From DATFVJ01 sp963826515 (GTDB lineage Bacteria; Actinomycetota; Actinomycetes; Streptosporangiales; Streptosporangiaceae): a DNA stretch of 64,000 nt. The notes below the pieces were generated by a model. It had not been told where the DNA came from, made no database searches, and worked only from the letters and a program-made list of their open reading frames with translations. How positions within the stretch are numbered: the first letter of the stretch is position 1; each line of letters opens with the position of its first letter. Both the position numbers and the translations under genes were made by a program. The stretch is taken from positions 5,181 to 69,180 of the forward strand of contig CAWGXI010000011.1 in assembly GCA_963826515.1 (NCBI GenBank), given 5' to 3'. Of the stretch, positions 1-9,367 are shown one piece after another.

Positions 1-376
1 ACAGGCGCCCACGGACGTCCGTGGACAGTGTGAGCAGGTCGGCCGCAGGCTTGCCCACGATGATGACTCATGAACTTGGCTTCGGGACGAAGAGGCCGAG
101 CCTTTTGAGCTTGTCCAGGCAGACCGCCCAATTGGGCCCTATCTGGATCAAGGCGCGCCCACTCAGACGAAATTCGGTACCTACGAGGACGAGCCGGGCA
201 GACCACGGGCAGGCCAGGAACGTACTTATCGGCGCGACGGCCCCCGGGCGGAACGGCTGCTGGTAGTGGGGAATCAGGAACAAGCATTTCGTTAATCAAG
301 CGGTCTAGCTCTCCAACGTGGTGTCGGAGGGCCACGCGGGCCCGGGTGCCCCGCGGGTGCCCCTGCCGTACGAAGC
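1..376. other. No recognisable gene at the left edge
   Basis: Short open frames exist on both strands, but their translations are arginine-rich and match no family I know. No ribosome binding site stands out. The stretch is read as the intergenic region downstream of the minus-strand MinD-like gene. Confidence 0.5.
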
Positions 377-392
377 CCCGGCTAAAGCCGGG
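377..392 (-). terminator. Hairpin downstream of the MinD-like gene
   Basis: A perfect inverted repeat (CCCGGCT, AA, AGCCGGG) lies about 20 bases past the stop of the minus-strand ATPase gene. No T-tract follows, so it would be a GC-rich actinobacterial-type terminator at best. Confidence 0.4.
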
Positions 393-412
393 CCAACCGC
401 CGCCAGCGGCCG

Positions 413-2674
413 TTAGCCTGCGGACGCCCGCACCCGCCTCGGCCACGCGAAGCCGTCGCCGACCGTGGCGGCAAGCAGCAGATACGCGTCGGCCGTCTCC
501 GGGGTGAGTTGCTCGAGGTCCACCTCGGCGCCTTCCTCGAGATGCGAGTCGTAGGGGATCTGTGCCACCGCCCGGCAGCGCCCCGCGAAGTGCTGTTCGA
601 GCCGGTCGAGATCGATACTGCTCTTGCCACGCGGACGGATGATCGACAGGACGACTACGGCGTTACGCACCAGGTCACCGAAGTCGTGCGCGTCCAGCCA
701 GTCGAGTGTTGCGCTCGCGCTGCGGGCACCGTCCACCGACGGTGAGCTGACCAGGACTATCTGGTCAGCGAGGCGCAGCACCCCGGACATCGCCGAATGC
801 AGCAGGCCGGTCCCGCAGTCGGTGATGCAGATGGAGTAGTAATGCTCGAGCACATGTGCGACCTCGTAGTAGTCGTCCTCGCTGAACGCGACGGACACCG
901 TTGGGTCGCGGTCGGAGGCGAGCAACTCGAGGCGGCTCGGGGCTTGCGAGGTGAAAGCCCGCACGTCGGCGTAGCGCTGGATCTGCCCGCGCTCGTTCAG
1001 CAGGTCACGCACGGTCGCCGCGGTTTCGAGGCGGACCTTGTCGGAGAGCGTGCCGCGATCCGGGTTGGCGTCGACGGCGATGACCCGGTCGCCGCGAAGT
1101 GACGCGAGCATCGCACCGAGCCCGACCGTCGTCGTGGTCTTGCCGACTCCGCCCTTCAGGCTCATCACGGCGACGCGGTGGTGCCCGCCAGCGACCGGAG
1201 TCCTGGCCCGGAGAATCAGCCCCCGCCTGTGCAGCTCGGCCTGTGAGTCGCCGGGCCGTATCAAGCCACCCGTGACACGGTAGACCGCGCGGCGCCAGCC
1301 TGGCGCGGGCGGCGGCTTCCTCGTCGGCAGCAGGGTCTCCGACGTCAGGCTGTCCGCCGTCTCCCGAGGCGGCTGATCGGTCCGCGGTGGCGGAAGCGGC
1401 GCGAGGGGGTCACCAGGAGCGCCCGGAGGTGGGTGCGCCTGGCCGGCCGCCGCGTTCCCGTAGCCAGCGGTGCTCCCGTAGTCGCCCGCGCTGGCATAGT
1501 CACCTGCCACGTCGTAGCCAGCGCCGTGATCCTGATCGGCAGGGACGCCTGGGTACGCGCCAGGGGGAGCCGGGTAGGCACCAGAAGCAGGCGGGTAGCC
1601 GCCAGGTCCGGGCTGGAACGGCTCGGGCTGCTGCGAGGGATCGGGATATGCGGGAACGCCGTACTGTGGCGCGGTGTACGGGCCCTGCTCGGCGTAATCC
1701 CAGCCGCCTTCCTGGCCAGGATCGGCGTAGGACTGGCCGTACCCGTAGTCGGCCGGTCGGTACGGCGGTACCTGCGGGGCAGTTACGCCACGGTTTTCAT
1801 AACCAGCCTGCGCGTCGTCACCGCGCTGGCGGTCATAACCAGCCGGGCCGTTGTTACCAGCGGGACCGTTGTAACCAGCCGGGCCGTTGTAAGCATCGGG
1901 CGTCTCGTACTGCCGCGCCCCGGTGGGCGGCGGCCGGTACGCCGGGCCACCGTAGGACGGCTCGCTATAGGACGGGCCGCTGGCGTTAGACTGCTGCCCA
2001 CCCGGCGCCGGGTCACCGGCGTAGGTCTGCTCGCCGCCCTGGACCGGGTCGCTGGCGTACTGCTGGCCGCCCTGTGGCGGGTCTCCGCCGTAGCGCAGGC
2101 CTCCGCCGTAGGGCAGGTCTCCGCCATAAGAGTGTTCACCCCCGTCGGACGGCTCGCCGCCGTAGCCGGGTGCTGGCGCGGGCGGGCCGCCCGGCTGACC
2201 CGCCGAGTGCCCCCCGACGTAGCCGCCGGGCGCGGGCGGTGCGGAGGGCACACCAGGCGGCACGTAACGGACCTGGCCGGGTTCCACCTGACTGGGCTCC
2301 ACCTGGCCGGGTTCCACCTGGCCGGGTTCCACCTGGCCGGGTTCCACCTGGCCGGGCTCCACCTGGCCAGACGGCCCCTGACCGGGCGCCACCTGAGCCA
2401 CCTGAGCCACCTGCTCGGACGCGGCCTGGCCGGACAGGACCTGACCGTAAGCCGCCTGGCCGGGCGGCGGCACGGGCTCACGCGCCGATACTTCACCGCC
2501 GTTGTCCTCCGCGCTGCCCGGGCTCGGCTCGCCCTGGGCCGAACGCGCGACGGCTGACCCGGCGGCGGCCGACCCGGCGGCGCCCTGCGCGGCCGCCTCA
2601 TCAGCAGCACCGGTGCCGTCAGCCGGCACCGGCTCGCCGGCGTGGGTCGGCGTATCGTGATCCTGCTTGGCCAA
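413..2674 (-). CDS. MinD/ParA-like ATPase with long repetitive N-terminal region
   Basis: The C-terminal third is a P-loop ATPase of the MinD/ParA (SIMIBI) class. It has a deviant Walker A motif (KGGVGKTTT), a following VDANPDRG segment and an ITDCGTG Walker B-like strand. The N-terminal 450 or so residues are proline/glycine/tyrosine rich, with VEPGQ pentapeptide repeats and YGG repeats. This layout resembles EspI-type and other actinobacterial secretion- or polarity-associated ATPases, but no type VII secretion genes are nearby, so the role is inferred only. The open frame extends to 2812, two bases from the divergent oxidoreductase start. A TTG at 2674 preceded by GGAAGGA is preferred because it leaves room for a promoter. 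Acts in the cytoplasm, possibly at the membrane. Confidence 0.75.
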   Translation of the reverse strand: MAKQDHDTPTHAGEPVPADGTGAADEAAAQGAAGSAAAGSAVARSAQGEPSPGSAEDNGGEVSAREPVPPPGQAAYGQVLSGQAASEQVAQVAQVAPGQGPSGQVEPGQVEPGQVEPGQVEPGQVEPSQVEPGQVRYVPPGVPSAPPAPGGYVGGHSAGQPGGPPAPAPGYGGEPSDGGEHSYGGDLPYGGGLRYGGDPPQGGQQYASDPVQGGEQTYAGDPAPGGQQSNASGPSYSEPSYGGPAYRPPPTGARQYETPDAYNGPAGYNGPAGNNGPAGYDRQRGDDAQAGYENRGVTAPQVPPYRPADYGYGQSYADPGQEGGWDYAEQGPYTAPQYGVPAYPDPSQQPEPFQPGPGGYPPASGAYPAPPGAYPGVPADQDHGAGYDVAGDYASAGDYGSTAGYGNAAAGQAHPPPGAPGDPLAPLPPPRTDQPPRETADSLTSETLLPTRKPPPAPGWRRAVYRVTGGLIRPGDSQAELHRRGLILRARTPVAGGHHRVAVMSLKGGVGKTTTTVGLGAMLASLRGDRVIAVDANPDRGTLSDKVRLETAATVRDLLNERGQIQRYADVRAFTSQAPSRLELLASDRDPTVSVAFSEDDYYEVAHVLEHYYSICITDCGTGLLHSAMSGVLRLADQIVLVSSPSVDGARSASATLDWLDAHDFGDLVRNAVVVLSIIRPRGKSSIDLDRLEQHFAGRCRAVAQIPYDSHLEEGAEVDLEQLTPETADAYLLLAATVGDGFAWPRRVRASAG
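2280..2370 (-). repeat. 15-bp coding tandem repeats (VEPGQ)
   Basis: About six near-identical 15-base units (core GGGTTCCACCTGGCC on the plus strand) encode consecutive VEPGQ pentapeptides, one altered to VEPSQ. The unit length is a multiple of three, so copy number can change without breaking the frame. Confidence 0.85.
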
Positions 2675-2814
2675 AAGTCCTTCCCCCAGCTTCGCCTGTA
2701 CGAGAATGTCAAGCCCGCACGGCCGGGATACCTGCCATACGCCGAGCCTAGGCCACCAGAACGCCGCGCCATACCCACGAAGCGGAATCGCATACTTAGC
2801 CGCTTGGAGCACCC

Positions 2815-3792
2815 ATGTACGCCATTGTCATAAGCAGCCCCGGTGGCCCTGAGGTGCTGAAGTGGGCGGAGGTTCCCGATCCGGAGCCGGGACCCGGCGA
2901 GGTGCTCATTGACATCGCCGCGAGCGCCGTCAACAGGGCTGACCTGCTACAACGCCAGGGCATCTACCCCCCGCCCGCAGGCGCGCCGCCATATCCAGGC
3001 CTTGAGTGCTCAGGCCGCATCGCGGCAGCGGGGCCTGGCGTCACCGGCTGGTGTGCGGGCGATGAGGTGTGCGCGCTGCTGGCCGGCGGCGGCTACGCCG
3101 AGCGGGTCGCGGTGCCTGCCGGGCAGGTGCTTCCGGTGCCCGACGGTGTGCAGGTGACCGACGCCGCAGCCCTGATCGAGGGTGTGTGCACCGTCTGGGC
3201 CAATGTGTTCCAGCTTGCCAAACTGGCGCCCGGGGAGACTGTCCTTGTGCATGGCGGCGCCAGCGGCGTCGGCACGATCGCGCTGCAACTCGCCCGGGCA
3301 CGCGGCGCACGGGTGCTTTGCACCGCTGGCTCGCCGGAGAAACTCACCAGATGCGAACAACTCGGCGCAGACCGGGCGATTTCCTACCGTGACGAGGACT
3401 TCGCGGCGGTAGTCAGGGAATTCACCTGCGGCACCGGCGCGGACGTGATCCTGGACATCATGGGCGCCAGCTACCTGGCCCGCAATATCGAGTCGCTCGC
3501 AGTAGGCGGCCGTCTGGTGGTGATCGGGCTGCTGGGCGGCACGAGTTCCGAGCTCGACCTGCGCACGCTGCAGTTGAAGCGCGCGAGCCTGCACGCCACC
3601 ATGCTTCGTTCCCGGCCGCTCGCCGAGAAGGCTGCCATCGTGGCCGGGGTCCGCGAGCACGTCTGGCCGCTGGTCGAGGCGGGGAAGGTGCGGCCGGTGA
3701 TCGACCGCGTGCTGCCGATGAAGGACGCGGCCGCGGCGCACCAGGTGATCGAAGCAGGCCAGCACGTCGGCAAGGTTCTCCTCGTCACCTGA
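2815..3792 (+). CDS. NAD(P)H:quinone oxidoreductase (MDR family)
   Basis: 325-residue zinc-independent medium-chain dehydrogenase/reductase of the quinone oxidoreductase / PIG3 group. The N-terminal GroES-like fold shows NRADLLQRQGIYPPP, typical of this group, and then GLECSG. The Rossmann part has VHGGASGVGTIALQLA, the nucleotide-binding AxxGxxG-like loop. The zinc-ligand cysteines of alcohol dehydrogenases are absent. It likely reduces quinones or enones with NADPH in the cytoplasm. The ATG start at 2815 gives the normal family length. It is divergent from the MinD-like gene and upstream of bpa in the same direction. Substrate cannot be told from sequence. Confidence 0.9.
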   Translation: MYAIVISSPGGPEVLKWAEVPDPEPGPGEVLIDIAASAVNRADLLQRQGIYPPPAGAPPYPGLECSGRIAAAGPGVTGWCAGDEVCALLAGGGYAERVAVPAGQVLPVPDGVQVTDAAALIEGVCTVWANVFQLAKLAPGETVLVHGGASGVGTIALQLARARGARVLCTAGSPEKLTRCEQLGADRAISYRDEDFAAVVREFTCGTGADVILDIMGASYLARNIESLAVGGRLVVIGLLGGTSSELDLRTLQLKRASLHATMLRSRPLAEKAAIVAGVREHVWPLVEAGKVRPVIDRVLPMKDAAAAHQVIEAGQHVGKVLLVT

Positions 3793-3991
3793 GCGCGACA
3801 TGAGTCCTAACGGCTGTCGCATGGCGCGCCGCCCGCAGCGCAGCGAGGGGTCCGGGGGGCTCGTCCCGCACAGAGCGGGATCGGCAGCGAACGCGCTGGA
3901 ACGTGTCTCGGTCCGCTGCTTGATGGGTGCGGCGCTGCCCTGATCGCCGCCCGGGGTGCGAGCACGCAGCAGCGTCCGCCAGACTTAGGGG

Positions 3992-4537
3992 ATGAACGAC
4001 CGGATGAAGACAGAACAGCAGCAGCCAGAGGTCGTTGTGGTCAGTCCCGAGGGCATGGCCATCGAGAGTTCCGGACGCGATGACCAAGAGACCAGCGAGC
4101 GTCCGGTCACCGAGATGGTCGAGCAGCCGGCCAAGGTGATGCGGATCGGCAGCATGATCCGCCAGCTGCTCGAAGAGGTGCGCGCCGCGCCGGTTGACGA
4201 GAAGAGCCGTGCCAGGCTCAAGGAGATCCACGAAAGCTCGATCAAGGAGCTGGAGGACGGGCTGGCCCCCGAGCTAGTCGCGGAGCTTGAGCGGCTCTCG
4301 CTCCCGTTCACGGAAAACGAGCTGCCGAGCGAGTCAGAGCTCCGGGTGGCTCAGGCGCAGCTGGTGGGATGGCTGGAAGGGCTCTTCCACGGCATCCAGA
4401 CCACGCTCTTCGCGCAGCAGATGGCGGCTCGTGCACAGCTGGAGCAGATGCGGCGGGCGCTGCCGCCTGGGATGATGCAGGCCCCAGAAGATGGTCCGCA
4501 CACGCCGCCGCCAGGATCGACTGGTCCCTACCTGTGA
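3992..4537 (+). CDS. bpa: Bacterial proteasome activator Bpa/PafE
   Basis: 181 residues matching Bpa (PafE, Rv3780 family), the ATP-independent ring activator of the 20S proteasome in actinobacteria. The body is helical and charged, with GSMIRQLLEEVRAAP and a long helix through FHGIQTTLFAQQMAARAQL. The last residues are GPYL, corresponding to the C-terminal GQYL/HbYX-like tail that docks into proteasome alpha-ring pockets; here Pro replaces Gln. A second in-frame ATG at 4004 has a better-placed AGGGGA upstream and may be the true start. Proteasome genes are not in the window. Confidence 0.9.
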   Translation: MNDRMKTEQQQPEVVVVSPEGMAIESSGRDDQETSERPVTEMVEQPAKVMRIGSMIRQLLEEVRAAPVDEKSRARLKEIHESSIKELEDGLAPELVAELERLSLPFTENELPSESELRVAQAQLVGWLEGLFHGIQTTLFAQQMAARAQLEQMRRALPPGMMQAPEDGPHTPPPGSTGPYL

Positions 4538-4654
4538 CGGCCGCCCACTCAAGATCGAGGCCCGTACGGCGCCGGATCTGGCGCCTAACCGGCCGTCGCG
4601 CGCGGCTTCGGCGGGCGGGGCAGCCGGACGGGAGCGGCGCCGTTCATCGCCTGG

Positions 4655-5587
4655 CTAGACCCGGCCGTAACGGAGGCGGGCCAGCCACGCAGTGGCGTCA
4701 GCGAACTCCGCGTCGGACGTGCCAGCACGCACCTGGGTGATGCCGCCATCGCGACGCGGGTAGCTGCCGAGGAAGCGAACGTCCGCGCAGACCCGGCGCA
4801 GGCCCATCAGGGCCTCACCGACCCGCGCGTCGTCGATGTGCCCTTCGCAGTCGATCGAGAAGCAGTACCTGCCAAGCACGTCGCCGGTGGGCCTGGACTC
4901 GACCCGGGTAAGGTTCACTCCGCGCACCGCGAACTCGGTGAGAATCTCCGCCAGGGCACCAGGATGATCGGCGGCGAGGAACGCAGCCAGTGAGGTGCGG
5001 TCCGAGCCCGTCCGCGCGGGCAAAGGCCCGGGCAGGCGGACCACGACAAACCGCGTCACCGCCCCGTTGTGGTCGCTGACGTCGTCCGCAAGCACATCGA
5101 GCCCGTACCTGGCTGCGGCGAACGCGCCTGCGAGCGCGGCACCGATCTGCCCGTCGGCGGCCTGCCGTGCCGCCTCCGCGTTGGACGCGGCGGGCCGCCA
5201 CTCGGCGTCGGGCAGGTGTGCGGCCAGCCAGCGGCGGCATTGCGGCTGCGCGTGCGGATGGCCGCCGACTGTCTTGACCGCGTCGAGCCTGGTCCCAGGC
5301 CTGGCCAGCAGCGCAAACGTGACCGGCAGCAGGATCTCCGCGCAAATCACCAGATCATGACCGGTCGCGAGTTCGTCGAGCGTGGCCGTGACCGCGCCCT
5401 CCACCGAGTTCTCGATCGGCACGACCGCGCGCACCGCCTCGCTCTTGCGTACGGCGTCGAGCGCCGCCTGCACGCTCGGATACGGTATGGGCTCGGCCTG
5501 CGCAGCCTCATCCATGCTGCGCAGAGCGGCCTCGGTGAATGTACCTTCCGGGCCAAGGTAAGCGTACCGATCTGGCATGTCGCTCAT
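4655..5587 (-). CDS. pheA: Prephenate dehydratase
   Basis: About 310 residues, monofunctional PheA. It converts prephenate to phenylpyruvate in phenylalanine synthesis. The N-terminal periplasmic-binding-like catalytic domain begins YAYLGPEGTFTEAA and includes VVPIENSVEGAV and the NGAVTRFVVV segment carrying the catalytic TRF motif. A C-terminal ACT domain follows (HPGALAEILTEFAVRGVNLTRVESRP), containing the ESRP motif of the Phe-binding allosteric site. The start MSDMPDRYAYLG at 5587 is chosen because the longer frame (to 5611) adds residues not seen in the family. Convergent with bpa, 117 bases between the stops. Confidence 0.95.
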   Translation of the reverse strand: MSDMPDRYAYLGPEGTFTEAALRSMDEAAQAEPIPYPSVQAALDAVRKSEAVRAVVPIENSVEGAVTATLDELATGHDLVICAEILLPVTFALLARPGTRLDAVKTVGGHPHAQPQCRRWLAAHLPDAEWRPAASNAEAARQAADGQIGAALAGAFAAARYGLDVLADDVSDHNGAVTRFVVVRLPGPLPARTGSDRTSLAAFLAADHPGALAEILTEFAVRGVNLTRVESRPTGDVLGRYCFSIDCEGHIDDARVGEALMGLRRVCADVRFLGSYPRRDGGITQVRAGTSDAEFADATAWLARLRYGRV

Positions 5588-5705
5588 AATCTCACGGTGC
5601 TGCTCACGCACTACGCAGCTCTTCGCACCGCGCCGCTAATTTCGCACCGCAAATTTCGGTGATTGCATGGTCCCGGCCCTTTTGCCCGCCGCGCCCGATT
5701 GTGAT

Positions 5706-6396
5706 CTAGGTCGAATCTCCCCAGCACAGACAGCAGGATCGAACGGCGACCAGCCGCGCCGACGGTGCCAGCCATGATGCCGCGCCGTCGGCTAGCGCTC
5801 TCTCTTGCGCGCGACCGCTGCGCACGAAGGTCACGCCATCCTCTAGCCCGGCGCCCTGAGCAGGCACCGCCGGCAGGCTCTGGCCGAGGCGCGCAGAACG
5901 TACCGCCTGCTCCTCCTCGGGCGACAGCGACTGTGCACCTTGGCCGCCGGAGATGGCCTTCGCGTAGGTGCGGGTCTCGCTGCGCCCGTTGATCGACGTG
6001 AGCACGATGCCGTCGCCCGCGGCGTTGAGCATGGCTATGGAGAAGGACAGCTGGCCTGCCATTTCTTTGAGCGCGTCGTAACGCACCAGGGCGACGTCTC
6101 TGATCGCGCGGGGATCCAGCGAGCCGGTCCGTGCCGCTGCGGTCCCGTGCCGCTGCGGTCCCTGCCGCTGCGGTCCCTGCCGCTGCGGTCCCTGCCGCAC
6201 CGGTGCCCGCGGCTCCGATCCCCGCCGCCGCAAGCTGGCTCCTGATGAGCTCGGTGTTCTCCGCGAGGATCTTGCCGGCTCGATTGTTCGCCGCGATCGC
6301 CAGCGTGACACCGGCCCCACCGGCGAGCAGGCCAAGCACAGAAAGGACGACCACTATCACAAGACGGAGCCTAGCGCCTCGCCCTTTTCCAGGCAC
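5706..6396 (-). pseudogene. DUF4446 membrane protein, frameshifted
   Basis: The N-terminal part (frame starting at 6396) has one transmembrane helix (LRLVIVVVLSVLGLLAGGAG) and a helix AGKILAENTELIRSQL. The DUF4446 core lies in another frame (open from 6335): LVRYDALKEMAGQLSFSIAM, then DGIVLTSINGR and YAKAISGG. The two frames meet in a run of 15-bp Ala/Thr-coding repeats in which the first unit has one extra G (6147). Skipping that base joins the two halves exactly. The family is small, membrane anchored and of unknown function, and commonly sits near pheA in actinobacteria. Either the gene is inactivated, or the base is a sequencing or assembly error. Confidence 0.8.
6132..6192 (-). repeat. 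15-bp tandem repeats with one 16-bp unit
   Basis: Four units of TGCCGCTGCGGTCCC; the first (6132-6147) carries an extra G while the next three (6148-6192) are 15 bases. The odd unit accounts for the frameshift in the DUF4446 gene. Confidence 0.9.
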
Positions 6397-6422
6397 CTAT
6401 ATGGTCGATCTTTCCCAGCCAC

Positions 6423-7820
6423 CTATATGGCCGATCTGACCTGTTTCCTCCCCCCGCTTCCCGGCGGGAGGGCGGTCGGAGGCGTGCCCGGAGGAGCAGC
6501 GTCAGCGCTGGCGACCCCCCTGCGATGCGCCCAGGCGACGACCGGGATCAGCGCGATCGCACCCAGGCCGAATGAGCTTTGCACGATCCGCCCGGCAAGC
6601 TTGGGCAGCCAGCCGACCTTCATCAGCGACAGCCCCCACCACGGCACGGTAACCGCATAAAAGACAGTGATCGCGGCCGCTGCGGCAAGGCGGCGGCGAT
6701 CCCTGCCGTCACCCGCCACCGCACCGATCACCACGACCACCCAGGCGAGATGGTGAATCCAGGCAACCGGCGAGAGCAGCACCGCGAGGAGCCCGGTGAT
6801 GGCCACCCCTGCGATCTCGCCGCCGGCGCGCGCCACCCGGCGCGCGACAGCGAAGCCGGCCACGCCCACCACGACCGCCGCGGCCAGCCACAGCGCTCCA
6901 GGTGCCGCAGCAGGCAGGAACAACCGCAGCATCATGCCGCGCAGCGACTGATTCGAGGTGCCCGTGTTGGAGCCCAGCCGGTTACTATCGAAGATCGCAT
7001 TTGTCCAGTAGTAGAGCGAATCCCTCGGCACCAGCAGGAAGGCGCCAAGCGTCCACGCCAGGGCCGCGGCAGCCGCGGTCGCGGCCGCGCGTCTGCGCCC
7101 TGAGATCCACAGATAGACGATGAACACGCCGGGCACCAGCTTCACCGCTGTGGCGAGGCCGACGAGGGCGCCGCGTGGCCAGCGCGGAGAGACCGCCGCG
7201 CAGTCGGCGACGCACAGCGCGACGAGCAGGATGTCGACCTGGCCGAACCGGATCTGGTCCCGCATCGGGAAGAGATATGCGCACACGGTGAAGAGAGCGG
7301 CATACACGACAGGCGCGTGCCGCCCGGCGCGGGTGAGCAATGGCCGGAACGCATACGAGATCGTGACTGCGAGCGGCACATAGACGAAAGCCACCCAGAC
7401 CGCCTGCGCGGCGGGCCAAGACATCATCGCCAGCGGGACGGCGAACACAGCCGCGATCGGCGGATAAGTGAAGGGCAGCAGCTGCGGCGCCTGGGTGAGA
7501 ATGTGATAGATGGGCTGACCGTGCAGCAAGCTGACCCCGCCGGTGCGGTATACATCCAGGTCGACCATGCGCTGGTCCGGCGGGTTGGTCAGGTAGCCGA
7601 GCACGAGCCGCGACACCAGCGCCAGGGCCGCGGCCCAGGCGAGCATAGCGGGTGTGCCCCGCCGCATCCGCCGCGATAGAGCCAGCCGCGGCGCGGCTAG
7701 CCGAGGGCGGTCCGGACCGCGAACGGTCGTGGGGGCTGACACTGAGCCATTGTGCACCGCCCCAGATCCAGAACGGCTGCCGCGGGACGCGGCGGGGTGC
7801 GATTCCCGCGCCTCGCTCAT
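6423..7820 (-). CDS. GT87-type polyprenol-phosphate-dependent mannosyltransferase
   Basis: 465-residue polytopic membrane glycosyltransferase of the GT-C fold, DUF2029/GT87 family, the group of mycobacterial alpha-1,2-mannosyltransferases such as PimE and MptC. The first loop contains VDLDVYRTGG, whose aspartate corresponds to the catalytic acidic residue of the family, followed by LPFTYPPIAAVFAVPL. About ten hydrophobic helices follow. The charged tail is Pro/Gly rich. Its ATG overlaps the stop of the upstream mptB-like gene by four bases (ATGA), so the three sugar-transfer genes are translationally coupled. Likely extends a lipoglycan or phosphoinositol mannoside at the outer membrane face. 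Acceptor not determinable. Confidence 0.85.
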   Translation of the reverse strand: MSEARESHPAASRGSRSGSGAVHNGSVSAPTTVRGPDRPRLAAPRLALSRRMRRGTPAMLAWAAALALVSRLVLGYLTNPPDQRMVDLDVYRTGGVSLLHGQPIYHILTQAPQLLPFTYPPIAAVFAVPLAMMSWPAAQAVWVAFVYVPLAVTISYAFRPLLTRAGRHAPVVYAALFTVCAYLFPMRDQIRFGQVDILLVALCVADCAAVSPRWPRGALVGLATAVKLVPGVFIVYLWISGRRRAAATAAAAALAWTLGAFLLVPRDSLYYWTNAIFDSNRLGSNTGTSNQSLRGMMLRLFLPAAAPGALWLAAAVVVGVAGFAVARRVARAGGEIAGVAITGLLAVLLSPVAWIHHLAWVVVVIGAVAGDGRDRRRLAAAAAITVFYAVTVPWWGLSLMKVGWLPKLAGRIVQSSFGLGAIALIPVVAWAHRRGVASADAAPPGTPPTALPPGSGGRKQVRSAI

Positions 7821-9367
7821 GATCCGTGCGACCTTTCCGCGGATACTGGCAACTCTCCCAGATCATGCGGTTCAGGGCTGCGCCCGCGCGAGCCTGCCAG
7901 GCATGCGACCACGAGGGCCACGGTGAGCGCGGCGAGAATCGCCGGGGTTACGCCGGTGCGCACGACCGACTGCATCCAGCCGAGACCGGCCGGCAGTGGC
8001 ACGGCAGGCCGGGCGATGGCCGGCAGGTAGCCGACCGCGAGGGTCGCGGTGCGCGCGAGCACCAGCCAGTCCACCCACGACCACGCGATCAGGGGAAGCA
8101 TCGCCCAGGCGAGCGTGTCGTACCACGGCAGCACGTAGGGCCACGCGAACAGCCACGCTAGCGTGAACGCCAGCGCAGCCCTCGCGGCCACCTGGGTGCC
8201 AGCTGTCCCTCCAGCCCCGCCCGGGTCCGCGTCTTGCAGGTCACGCGGGCCCGGCAGGCCGCGGAGCAGCAGCGCGAGCAGGACGAGTGCCACGATCACC
8301 GACCCGGCAGAGACCAGCGTGCCGGCCGTCCCGTGCCCGTACGCAGCCTGCAGCGCAGTCCGCACCGCGCGCCAGGGCGAACCGATCGAAACGAAGTTCC
8401 CGCCTGCCGCCACCTGCCGCAGCACGTGCGGGCCCCCAGCGGCCAGTGCGATGCCTGCCACCACCACGAATCCGATGGCGAGGCCGGCCAGCCACCGCAG
8501 GCGCCTGTGAGCGGCCCAGGCCAGGCCACCACCTGCCAGCGCCGCGGTCAGCTTGACCGCCGCCCCGAGCCCGGTGAGCGCCCCCGCGGCCACGCACCGG
8601 GCAAGCCCGTGCCAGCGCGCGGAGCCGTTCGGGCTGATCGGTCCGAACACTGCGACGGCGGCGACGGTGAACAACGCCGCCTGCGTGTCAACGTGCGCGC
8701 CGGCAACAAGCTCGTAGAGCAGCAGGGGGTTGAGCGTCCACAGCATGGCGGCGCGGAGCTGGCGGCCGCGATCACCGCGGGCGAGCCAGTGCAGCAGCAG
8801 GCCCGCACCGGCGAATGCCGCCAGGTTCAGCAGCGAGAGCATGAACACGGTCAGCCGGACCGACGTGCCGCCGATCAGCGAGGCGAGCGCCTGGCCGGCG
8901 GTGGCGAGCGGTCCGTAGACGGACGGGGTTGTGCGCCAGTCCTCTACCGCCCGGCCGATCGGGTCGTGACCAAGCACGCTCGGACCCGTCGCATAGGGGT
9001 CATGCCCGGTCACCAGCATGCGCCCGTACGCCGCGTAACTGAGGTGATCGGCGGATCCGAATGGTGGCAGCAAGACGAGCACGACCGCCGCGACGACGCC
9101 CGCGGCCGCGAGCGCGCGGGGCGACGGCGCCCATCCGCGCCGTGCCGCGTGCATGCACAGGCCGAGCCCCAGCGTGCCGGACACCAGGGCGGCCGCCGCG
9201 AGTGCCACGGCAAGGTAGGCGGAGGGGTGCGTGACGAGCGAAAAGGGCGGCTGGCCCGGTCGCCCGGGCAGCGGCGGCTCCATCGCCGAGGGGCCGAGCA
9301 GGGCCACGGTGATCGTCAGCCCAATGCTCGTCCCGGTCGTGGCAAGACCGGCTGGGCCGGTTTTCAT
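7817..9367 (-). CDS. mptB: MptB-like alpha-1,6-mannosyltransferase (GT-C)
   Basis: 516-residue polytopic protein resembling MptB, the polyprenol-phosphomannose-dependent alpha-1,6-mannosyltransferase. The diagnostic loop SADHLSYAAYGRMLVTGHDPYA follows the third helix; next comes WRTTPSVYGPLAT, then WTLNPLLLYELVAGAHVD. About 12 membrane helices are visible. Start and stop overlap both neighbours by four bases, giving a GT2-MptB-GT87 operon. Family assignment rests on these loop motifs; the acceptor glycan is inferred. Confidence 0.8.
   Translation of the reverse strand: MKTGPAGLATTGTSIGLTITVALLGPSAMEPPLPGRPGQPPFSLVTHPSAYLAVALAAAALVSGTLGLGLCMHAARRGWAPSPRALAAAGVVAAVVLVLLPPFGSADHLSYAAYGRMLVTGHDPYATGPSVLGHDPIGRAVEDWRTTPSVYGPLATAGQALASLIGGTSVRLTVFMLSLLNLAAFAGAGLLLHWLARGDRGRQLRAAMLWTLNPLLLYELVAGAHVDTQAALFTVAAVAVFGPISPNGSARWHGLARCVAAGALTGLGAAVKLTAALAGGGLAWAAHRRLRWLAGLAIGFVVVAGIALAAGGPHVLRQVAAGGNFVSIGSPWRAVRTALQAAYGHGTAGTLVSAGSVIVALVLLALLLRGLPGPRDLQDADPGGAGGTAGTQVAARAALAFTLAWLFAWPYVLPWYDTLAWAMLPLIAWSWVDWLVLARTATLAVGYLPAIARPAVPLPAGLGWMQSVVRTGVTPAILAALTVALVVACLAGSRGRSPEPHDLGELPVSAERSHGS

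Noticed and set aside
1433..2557. 374-codon plus-strand frame opposite the MinD-like gene
   Set aside because: Valine/arginine/leucine-rich mirror of the proline/glycine repeats on the minus strand; no domain or ribosome site.
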